A DNA stretch of 36,740 bases from Sandaracinus sp. (GTDB taxonomy: Bacteria > Myxococcota_A > Polyangia > Polyangiales > Houyiibacteriaceae): positions 1 through 36,740 of the forward strand of contig JACKEH010000044.1 of assembly GCA_020633125.1 (NCBI GenBank), written 5' to 3'. Every line of letters starts with the position of its first letter. Within the stretch, counting starts at the first letter, position 1. The notes beneath the pieces are model-generated. The model made no database searches. It had not been told where the DNA came from and saw only the letters and a program-made list of their open reading frames with translations. Positions 30,635-36,740 of the stretch are shown here, piece after piece. A program made the translations under genes and the position numbers.

Positions 30635-33574
30635 ATGTCCTCGGATCACGCGCTCGACGTCACGCTCTTCGGAGCGGGAGCGTTCTCTTTCCGCGGCGAG
30701 ACGCTCGAAGGCCTCGCCGCCAAAGAGGTCGCGTTGCTCGCGTACCTCGCGGTCGAGGCCCGTGCCGTTCCCCGCGAGGAGCTCTCGGCGCTGCTCTGGG
30801 GCCCGCGCGGCGCGAACAACCTCCGGCAGGCGCTCTACCGCCTGCGCCAGCGTCCCGGCGCCGAGCATTGGCTGCGCGACGGGGAGCGGGTCGAGCTGGT
30901 CGCGCGTTGCGACGTGCGGGAGCTCGAGCAGCGCATCCGCCGCGGCGAGCTCCCCGTGCTCCCCGCCTCGCCGCGTCTCCTCGACGCGCTCGTGCTGCGA
31001 CGCGACCCCGAGTTTCACGAGTGGCTCGCCGAGCTTCGCACCCGCGTCGAGCGAACGATCGAACGCGTGCACCTCGAGCGCGCGCGTGCCCTCGTCGCCG
31101 CCGGCCGCCTCGAAGAAGCCCGCGATGCGCTCCTCTCGTGCGAGCACCCCGAGGCCGCGGCGCTCCTCGCGGACCTCGCGTCGCGGCGCGCCCTCGCGCC
31201 ACGTTCCACGCTCGAAATCCCGGGGCGCGAACGCGAAGCCGCCGAGCTCGACGCGTTGCTTCGCGCCGGACGAAGCTGTTGTGTCGTCGGGCCCACGGGC
31301 ATCGGTAAATCCCACCTCGTCCGCGCCGTCGTTCCCGACGCGCTCGTCGTCGAAGCGCACCCCGCCGACGTGCACCTGCCGCACGGCGCGCTGGCTCGCT
31401 GGCTTCGGGTCTGCACGCGCGAGGTCGCCGAGCTCTCCGAGGGCGCGCAGGCCTCGCTCGCGCACCTCGCGCCTTCGGCGCTCCCCGACGTGGTCGCGGC
31501 CGCCGCGCCGACCGCGGGCATGCTCGCCGCCGCGGAGCGCGAGCTCGGGCGCCGCCTCGCGTCGCGCACCGTGGTCCTCGACGGCCTCGAGCACCACGAC
31601 CCCGACAGCCTTCGCGCGCTCGCCCGCATCGTCGGCGAAGCCCTCGAGGCGGGCGCGGCGTGGATCCTCGTCGCGCGCCCGGTTGCCCTCGCGCGGCCCG
31701 AGCTGCGTGCGTCGATCGAGGACCCGCGCGTCGCCCGCCTCGAGCTCGGACCCTTGAGCCTGGCCGCGTTTCGTCGCTTCGCGGCCGAGAGCCCGGAGCG
31801 CGACGCGCTTCACGTGCTCAGCGGAGGCAATCCCCAACTCGCGCTGGCGGTGTGGCGCGACCGCGACCGCGCGCACCGGCTCGCGGCGCCGACGCGCGTG
31901 GGAATCGCGGCCCGCCTTCGAGCCTCCGACGACGAGACCCGCGCCCTCCTCGGCCTCCTCGCCCTCTGCGACGAGCCCCTGGAGGTCGACGCGCTCGCGC
32001 TCGCGCTCGAACGCGACCCGCTCGTCGTCGCGCGGCGCATGGCGGCGGCCGAAGACGAAGGTTGGCTCGACGAGACCGGCGGCTTCGCGTCGCCGCTCGT
32101 GCGCGAGGTCGTCGTCGAAGAGCTCGGCGACGCGGAGCGGCGATGGCTTCACGCACGTCGGGCGCTCGCGCTCGTGTCGATGCACGCCGCGCCTCGTCGC
32201 ATCGCGACCGCCTGGCTCGCCGCGGGTCGCGCGACCGAGGCGACGCCCTTCACGCTCGGTGCCGCGCGGGAAGCGCTCCGTGCGTCGGCGTCGGAGTCGG
32301 CGGCGGAAGCCCTCGCCGACTTGCCCGACGACCTCCCCGCCGAGCTCGCCGTCGAGGCCGCGCTGCTGGAAGCGGACGTCGCCCGCCAACGCGGCGAGCC
32401 CGCTGCCGAAGACGACGCCCTCACACGCGCCGAAGCCCGCGCCTTCGCCTCGCAATCCGATCCTTCGCTCTACGCCGTCGCTCTGCGTCGCGCGGAAGAA
32501 CGTCTGCGCACCCGAGGCGCGCCGGCCGCGCGCGACGCCGCCAGCGAAGCCGCCGCCATCGCCACCCGCCTCGGCGACGTCGAAGGTCGCGCCGCCGCGT
32601 TCGCGTGGCTCGGCGAGGTTGAGCTTCGCGCCGGAGCGCTCGACCGTGCGCAGGAGTGTTTCTCGGCCGCCTCCACGTCACGCGACGTCGCGGTGCGTGT
32701 GCGGGGGCTCTGGGGGCTCGGGGCCTGCGCCGGAACCCGAAACGACTTCGAGCGTGCCCGCGCGTGGCACGCCGAGGCGCTCACCGCCGCGCGCGCCGCG
32801 GGCTTGGTCGACCTCGCGCAGCGGCTCGTCAACGGGCTCGGCGCGACGGCGGAGCGATGCCACGACTACGTCGAAGCGCAGCGACGCTTCGGCGAGGCGC
32901 TCGCGTTGGCCGAACAGCGCGGCGATCGCGACGCGGCGCTCGGTGCCTTGCTCAACGCGGCCGACGTCACGCGCAAGGCCGGTCGCCTCGGCGACACGTG
33001 GCTGGCGCTCGAGCAGGCCGCCGCGCGCCTCGGGACCGACACGCCGCCCCGTGTGGTGCTGGTCCTCGGGTACCGGCGCGCGGCATTCGAAGCGGCGGTC
33101 GGTCGCCACGAGGTCGCGTCGGCGGAGTACCGGCGGACCCGCGAGCGCGCCCACGCGTTGGGCGACCGCCGCCTCGAAGCCGTGGTCGACGTGAACCTCG
33201 CGCTCCTCGCCTGCGAGGCCGAAGGCGCACCCTTGGCGACGCTCGAGCCGCACCTCGCGCTCCTCGAATCGCTGCACGAGCGCAACGTCGCGAGCTGGGC
33301 GCGGGCCGAAGGCGCGCTCTTCGCCGCCGATCCGCGCGGCGCCGAGGCGCTCCTCGAAGGCGCCGACGACACCGGGCCCCACCTCCGGTACGTCGTGGCG
33401 TTGGCGCAGGCGCGCCTTCGGGGCACGCCGCCGCCCGGTCCGGCGCCTTTCCTCGAAGCCGCGCTCGCAGGCCACGCGCTCGACGGCCTCGACACCGACC
33501 TCGGCTTGAAACGCCCGCACCGCGAGGCGTGGCGAAAGCGGCGCCGAGTCTTCCGCGAGCGCTTCGGGGCCTGA
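30635..33574 (+). CDS. SARP/AfsR-type transcriptional regulator with ATPase and TPR domains
   Basis: The 979-residue protein has an OmpR-like winged helix of the SARP group (residues about 8-85: LAAKEVALLAYLAVEARAVPREELSALLWGPRGANNLRQALYRLRQ is diagnostic), then a BTAD-like helical domain to about 180. An AAA/NB-ARC-type ATPase follows with Walker A GPTGIGKS at about 219-226 and a Walker B-like VVLDGLEHHD near 313. The C-terminal 400 residues are TPR-like helix pairs (e.g. RRFGEALALAEQRGDRDAALGALLNAADVTRKAGRLG). It is expected to bind direct heptamer repeats and activate transcription when its sensor domains respond to a signal. The ATG at 30635 is the first after the miniature elements; the open frame upstream is within them. 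The lipoprotein gene downstream carries matching direct repeats. Confidence 0.85.
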   Translation: MSSDHALDVTLFGAGAFSFRGETLEGLAAKEVALLAYLAVEARAVPREELSALLWGPRGANNLRQALYRLRQRPGAEHWLRDGERVELVARCDVRELEQRIRRGELPVLPASPRLLDALVLRRDPEFHEWLAELRTRVERTIERVHLERARALVAAGRLEEARDALLSCEHPEAAALLADLASRRALAPRSTLEIPGREREAAELDALLRAGRSCCVVGPTGIGKSHLVRAVVPDALVVEAHPADVHLPHGALARWLRVCTREVAELSEGAQASLAHLAPSALPDVVAAAAPTAGMLAAAERELGRRLASRTVVLDGLEHHDPDSLRALARIVGEALEAGAAWILVARPVALARPELRASIEDPRVARLELGPLSLAAFRRFAAESPERDALHVLSGGNPQLALAVWRDRDRAHRLAAPTRVGIAARLRASDDETRALLGLLALCDEPLEVDALALALERDPLVVARRMAAAEDEGWLDETGGFASPLVREVVVEELGDAERRWLHARRALALVSMHAAPRRIATAWLAAGRATEATPFTLGAAREALRASASESAAEALADLPDDLPAELAVEAALLEADVARQRGEPAAEDDALTRAEARAFASQSDPSLYAVALRRAEERLRTRGAPAARDAASEAAAIATRLGDVEGRAAAFAWLGEVELRAGALDRAQECFSAASTSRDVAVRVRGLWGLGACAGTRNDFERARAWHAEALTAARAAGLVDLAQRLVNGLGATAERCHDYVEAQRRFGEALALAEQRGDRDAALGALLNAADVTRKAGRLGDTWLALEQAAARLGTDTPPRVVLVLGYRRAAFEAAVGRHEVASAEYRRTRERAHALGDRRLEAVVDVNLALLACEAEGAPLATLEPHLALLESLHERNVASWARAEGALFAADPRGAEALLEGADDTGPHLRYVVALAQARLRGTPPPGPAPFLEAALAGHALDGLDTDLGLKRPHREAWRKRRRVFRERFGA

Positions 33575-33577
33575 GCT

Positions 33578-33599
33578 CGCGGCGCCGATCGGCGCCGCG
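33578..33599. terminator. 22-bp perfect palindrome after the SARP gene
   Basis: The palindrome CGCGGCGCCGATCGGCGCCG (plus two bases) begins 4 nt after the SARP stop. It has no T-run, so it is at most a factor-dependent or RNA-stabilising hairpin, or a protein-binding palindrome. Confidence 0.35.
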
Positions 33600-33655
33600 G
33601 AGAAGTTCCCGAAGCCCGCGCCTCGTGGCGGCCGTCTTCCGTCGGCCCGAGCGAG

Positions 33656-33677
33656 GAATTGACGCCGAATTGACGCC
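33656..33677 (+). promoter_or_regulatory. Tandem 11-bp direct repeat, candidate SARP operator
   Basis: GAATTGACGCC occurs twice back to back, giving heptamers TTGACGC separated by 4 bp (11-bp period). Known SARP regulators bind direct heptamers with this 11-bp spacing just upstream of a -10 region. It sits 53 bp before the lipoprotein start and 82 bp after the SARP gene. The TTGACG could also serve as a -35 element. Confidence 0.5.
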
Positions 33678-33717
33678 GCGCTCCCACCTTCGTCCCACGC
33701 GTCCTCGTCGGGCGCGT

Positions 33718-33722
33718 GGAGG
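33718..33722 (+). promoter_or_regulatory. Shine-Dalgarno for the lipoprotein gene at 33730
   Basis: GGAGG lies 7 nt before the ATG at 33730 and decides that start over the long frame that crosses the SARP gene. Confidence 0.7.
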
Positions 33723-33729
33723 TCTGTCG

Positions 33730-34638
33730 ATGCCGTCGTACACCCGCGTTTGCTTCGTCTTCTTGGTTCTCTCCCTCGCCGGATTCGGCTGCGGCGACGG
33801 GGGCGCCGATCCGGAGGTCCTCGCGCCCGGTTGCGAGCCCCTCGTTCCCGCCACCGGAGGCTTCGGCCTCGGGTCCGGAGAGATCGCGGCCGCCAACCCG
33901 GTCGCCCGCACCTTCGACGTCACGCTCCCGCCCGGCACCCGCGACGCCATCGTGCGCGCGACGCTGAGCTTCGAAGGCTACGGCGGTTCCCCGCGCTTCA
34001 CGCTCCTCGGCGGCGGCGACCCCACGGTGCCCATCGCTTCGTCGCGCGCCTCCGGTGGCGGCGAGGAGTACTTCACCGAGCTTCACCTCGAATGGGCCCA
34101 GCTCCGCGGACGCACCGTCACCGTCGCGGTCGACGAGTTCCTCGCGTCGGGCGAAGAGCTCGACTACCCGGTCCCGTACGGCATTCAGATCACGTACACC
34201 GAAGTCGACGACTGCTTCGAGGAGAACGACACCGCCGCCGAGGCACGTCGCATCGCGCCGAGCGGCACGTACTCGCCCTTCAGCTTGGGCCATCCGGCTG
34301 CGACCGGCCTGCGCGAGGTCGACGACGATTGGTTCGTGGTCGACGTCCCCGTCAGCGCCCGCGGCCTCCAGCTCGACCTCGCACCGCCGCCCGACCTCAT
34401 GCTCTCGATCGAGGTCTACACCGACCCGAACGCCGATCCGATCGACACCGTCAGCGGCTTCAACCCCGGCGACGCGCTCTCGCTGCGCGTGGAAGCGAGC
34501 GGCACCCTCTGGCTGCGCGTCACCGATCGTTTCGCGGGCCCGGCCGGCGACGCCGAGCCCTTCTTCCTCGGCGCCGGCGACGGACCGAACGCGCCACACC
34601 TCGCGATGCCGTACCGGCTCGGCGTCGCGCCGCTTTGA
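33730..34638 (+). CDS. Lipoprotein with pre-peptidase-like C-terminal beta domain
   Basis: The 302-residue protein has a lipoprotein signal (MPSYTRVCFVFLVLSLAGFGC). Residues about 35-150 are beta-rich (FDVTLPPGTRDAIVRATLSFEGYGG). From about 158 the wording DDCFEENDTAAEARRIAPSGTYSPFSLGH...REVDDDWFVVDVPVSARGLQLDL...SLRVEASGTLWLRVTDRF matches the pre-peptidase C-terminal (PPC) pattern, a beta-sandwich found in secreted peptidases and surface proteins; E-N-D-T and D-D-D-W-F are typical. No catalytic domain is present, so a binding or structural role is likely. It is preceded by the candidate SARP repeats and a good Shine-Dalgarno, so regulation by the upstream gene is plausible. Confidence 0.75.
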   Translation: MPSYTRVCFVFLVLSLAGFGCGDGGADPEVLAPGCEPLVPATGGFGLGSGEIAAANPVARTFDVTLPPGTRDAIVRATLSFEGYGGSPRFTLLGGGDPTVPIASSRASGGGEEYFTELHLEWAQLRGRTVTVAVDEFLASGEELDYPVPYGIQITYTEVDDCFEENDTAAEARRIAPSGTYSPFSLGHPAATGLREVDDDWFVVDVPVSARGLQLDLAPPPDLMLSIEVYTDPNADPIDTVSGFNPGDALSLRVEASGTLWLRVTDRFAGPAGDAEPFFLGAGDGPNAPHLAMPYRLGVAPL

Positions 34639-34646
34639 GTCGCTCG

Positions 34647-34684
34647 GTGTCGAGCCCGTGGTCCCATGGAAGCGGGCTCGACAC
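34647..34684. terminator. 12-bp stem hairpin between convergent genes
   Basis: A perfect 12-bp stem (GTGTCGAGCCCG / CGGGCTCGACAC) with a 14-nt loop lies between the ends of the lipoprotein and metallo-hydrolase genes. It lacks a T-run but is placed to end transcripts from both sides. Confidence 0.45.
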
Positions 34685-34732
34685 TTCGCGCCACAGCGTC
34701 GAAGACCGACACCGCAACGCACGCGCCGCCCG

Positions 34733-35926
34733 TCAGTCGCGCACCCCGTTCTCGGTCGCGACGATCGGATACGCGTCGGCGCTTCGCCACGGAAGCTCCG
34801 GCCACCACGCCTCGTGCGGCCGCAGCGCGTTCGGCGAGAGGCTCTCGCCGGGCCGGGGCGTCGCGAGACGCACGTTCTCCTTTCGCGCGGCGACGACCGT
34901 GCGCTCGATCGGCTCCGTCCAGCCGTGGGGCGCCAAACCGAACAGACCCCAATGCACCGGGATCATCACGTCGCCGCGCACGCGACGATGGGCCGCGACC
35001 GCCTGCTCGGGCCCGAGGTGCCAATCGGGCCACGCCTGGGCGTATTGGCCGACCTCGATCATCGTCACGTCGAAGGGACCGAGTCGTTCGCCAATCTCGT
35101 CGAGCGCCGAGAAGAGCCCGGTGTCGCCGGAGTAGTACGCGCGGTGTCGAGGCCCGAGCAGCGCGAAGCCGCCCCAGAGCGTGCGGTTCTGGTCGAAGAC
35201 CTGGCGACCCGACGCGTGACGCGCGGGCGTCATCACGAGCTCCAGGTCCCCGAACGAATGCCGCTCCCACCAATCGAGCTCGACGATGTGTTCTTCGGGC
35301 ACGCCCCAATACGCGAGGTGCGCGCCCACGCCGAGCGGGCACACGAACGTCGTGTCCCGATCCCGCAGCGCGACGATCGTCGGGTGATCGAGGTGGTCGT
35401 AGTGATCGTGCGAGATCAGGATCGCGTCGACGCTGGGCAGGTCCTCGAGCGCGAGCGGCGGTCGGTACCAGCGTGTCGGCCCGAACCACGGCACCGGCGC
35501 GGTGGCCTCGCCCCACACCGGGTCGATCAAGAAGCGACGCCCGTCGACCTCGAGGATCATCGTCGAGTGACCGAGCCACGTGACACGCAGCTCGTGCCGC
35601 TCGGCGAAACGCTCGGGGCCCACGTGCTCGGTCGCGATCGCCTCCGAGGGCGAAGCATGGTCCGACATCGGCTCGGTGAACATGCCCCAGGCGTCGTTCC
35701 AAAGCGGCTGCACGTTCTCGAACGCCCCGTCGCCCCACTGCGGCGACGCTTTGACGATCGCGAGCCGCGCCCCCTCGGGCGCAGCGCCGAACGCTTCCCA
35801 ACCCGCGATCACGACGACCGAGACGAAGAGGACGAGCACGCCGAGCAGCGCACCGACGACGCGAAGCACCCACCAACGCAAACCACGACGCTCGCGCGGC
35901 TTCTTTCGTTCTTCCGTCAGGACCAA
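34733..35926 (-). CDS. NAPE-PLD-type metallo-beta-lactamase-fold hydrolase, membrane-anchored
   Basis: The product (397 residues from the TTG at 35926) has one N-terminal transmembrane segment (WWVLRVVGALLGVLVLFVSVVVIAG). The catalytic domain shows WLGHSTMILEVDGRRFLIDPVW, the metal site ISHDHYDHLDHP (HxHxDH), HASGR, YYSGDTG (Asp bridging ligand) and IPVHWGLF (last His), all in place. This set and the GHST...IDPVW opening point to the NAPE-PLD/UlaG-like branch acting on phosphodiesters, probably at the membrane. The start is uncertain: the GTG at 36043 would add 39 residues that look non-conserved. It stands opposite the lipoprotein gene and downstream of the partial gene on the same strand, 231 bp away; that gap holds no gene I trust. 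Confidence 0.85.
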   Translation of the reverse strand: MVLTEERKKPRERRGLRWWVLRVVGALLGVLVLFVSVVVIAGWEAFGAAPEGARLAIVKASPQWGDGAFENVQPLWNDAWGMFTEPMSDHASPSEAIATEHVGPERFAERHELRVTWLGHSTMILEVDGRRFLIDPVWGEATAPVPWFGPTRWYRPPLALEDLPSVDAILISHDHYDHLDHPTIVALRDRDTTFVCPLGVGAHLAYWGVPEEHIVELDWWERHSFGDLELVMTPARHASGRQVFDQNRTLWGGFALLGPRHRAYYSGDTGLFSALDEIGERLGPFDVTMIEVGQYAQAWPDWHLGPEQAVAAHRRVRGDVMIPVHWGLFGLAPHGWTEPIERTVVAARKENVRLATPRPGESLSPNALRPHEAWWPELPWRSADAYPIVATENGVRD

Positions 35927-36157
35927 CCTCTCGATCGCTGGCGGGCTCCGTCGAGCGGGAGCCAGGCTTCGTTGCGAAGCGTGTGGCTTCCACGAATACC
36001 CCAAGAGAGATGGGAGGTGTGGTGCTCGGTGGGGGCGAGCCACCCAGAAGTGGATGGGGCCGAGATGTCAGCGTCGGTGAGAGCTCGATGGAGCGACTCG
36101 AGATGATCGAGACGGCGCCGCACGACAACGAGTCGCAGCGTTCGCTGCATTCGAGGT

Positions 36158-36740
36158 TCAGTCCTCGTGTCGCACGTTGCCTTCGAAGAGTGCGTAGCCT
36201 TCGTCGCGACCGCGAAGCTGTGCGGGGTCGTTGAATGGCTGATCGAGCGTCTCACGCTGCGACCACATCGCTTCGTAGAGCGCTTCGCGGTACTGCCATG
36301 CGTACTTGCCGGCCCCCGCGTGGGCCGCGGCGCTGAGCCCGCTGAGCCTGTCCATTTGGTCGCGGCTGCCGAAGAGAAGGAGATCGACGAGTCCCTCCGC
36401 TGCACCGTTCTCCTGATGCGGCGCTGAGTAGATCAGCTGCGAGTCGTCCACGACAACGCGCAGCTCGTTGAGCAGCGTCATGGCCCAGTTCAAGTGGGCC
36501 AGCAGTTGATCCAAATCGTGCATCTCGGCCGAGCTGCTCCACGCGCCACCTCCGTAGCGCGGGTGTGCGCGATTGTGATTTCGATCTCGAACCACGGGCT
36601 CGAGTCGGTCTTCGAAACGCTTCGTAAGCTCTTCCCAATCTGCAGTGTTCGGGGCTCGTCGAGCCGAGGCCGCTTCCGGGAACAGCTTTGCGAAAAGCGC
36701 GAGCCGAGAGGCATGTTCCGCTTTGCGATCCTCGCGTTCG
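36158..36740 (-). CDS. Partial hypothetical protein with possible HEPN motif (5' end outside window)
   Basis: The frame is open from the window edge at 36739 to the stop at 36158, giving 193 residues with the N-terminus missing. It is Leu/Ala/Glu-rich and helical (ASRLALFAKLFPEA, WEELTKRFEDRLEPVV, LDQLLAHLNWAMTLLNEL). The segment RDRNHNRAHP contains an R-x5-H arrangement (RNHNRAH), like the R-N-x-x-x-x-H site of HEPN RNases and AbiU2-like proteins, and lies in a helical context. I do not recognise a full family, and the motif alone is weak evidence. Base composition here is less GC-rich than the neighbouring genes, which could hint at transfer. The stop is followed by a 231-bp gap before the metallo-hydrolase start. 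Confidence 0.55.
   Translation of the reverse strand, partial: EREDRKAEHASRLALFAKLFPEAASARRAPNTADWEELTKRFEDRLEPVVRDRNHNRAHPRYGGGAWSSSAEMHDLDQLLAHLNWAMTLLNELRVVVDDSQLIYSAPHQENGAAEGLVDLLLFGSRDQMDRLSGLSAAAHAGAGKYAWQYREALYEAMWSQRETLDQPFNDPAQLRGRDEGYALFEGNVRHED

Noticed and set aside
35917..36150. A 77-codon minus-strand frame between the edge gene and the metallo-hydrolase
   Set aside because: It overlaps the possible start of the hydrolase, has no ribosome binding site or recognisable motif, and could not be supported.

Overview
The window is about 37 kb of very GC-rich bacterial chromosome. It carries several hallmarks of Myxococcota: MYXO-CTERM-like tails (a Gly/Cys cluster, a hydrophobic stretch, then an Arg run), many lipoproteins with Asp/Gly/Ser-rich linkers, a MopE-type calcium-repeat protein, a Pkn-type Ser/Thr kinase and planctomycete-like cytochrome/DUF1501 operons. 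A Polyangia lineage such as the Sandaracinaceae is my inference; there is no rRNA or other phylogenetic marker here. No rRNA, tRNA, CRISPR array, prophage or intact transposase was seen.

Layout. 1-319 is the start of a membrane protein running off the left edge. 320-530 is a hairpin-rich gap. 531-1731 holds a secreted protein diverging from a small Smr-domain protein. 1749-16000 is almost entirely minus-strand and encodes envelope or exported proteins: a giant MopE plus RCC1-repeat lipoprotein, a c-type cytochrome resembling the hydrazine synthase alpha subunit family with a MYXO-CTERM tail, a kelch-like lipoprotein coupled to a beta-helix lipoprotein, a second beta-helix protein with MYXO-CTERM, and a three-gene operon (beta-helix lipoprotein, small lipoprotein, TPR/PEGA-like membrane protein) joined by 4-bp overlaps. 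16071-20456 is a second minus-strand operon: a DUF1592/1588/1585-like cytochrome lipoprotein, a second CXXCH protein and a Tat-exported DUF1501 protein.

20632-29492 is a mixed block: a winged-helix protein, a GNAT acetyltransferase, a Ser/Thr kinase, an AraC regulator next to a thioredoxin-reductase-like flavoprotein, a TraB-like lipoprotein, and a HEAT-like protein split by a perfect (Asp-Ser)20 repeat. 29574-36740 holds a hypothetical protein, a 330-bp pair of MITE-like elements lying directly in front of a SARP/AfsR-type ATPase regulator, a lipoprotein preceded by SARP-like direct repeats, an NAPE-PLD-type metallo-hydrolase, and a truncated gene at the right edge with a possible HEPN motif.

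The most notable unexplained structures are a near-identical 19-bp motif placed 33-35 nt before the start codons of three envelope genes (a candidate shared operator or promoter), two families of CTAG-bounded miniature elements, candidate SARP heptamer repeats immediately downstream of the SARP gene, recurring TAnnnT boxes 6-10 nt before start codons (possible leaderless mRNAs), a 20-copy hexanucleotide coding repeat, and two short tandem duplications at gene 3' ends.
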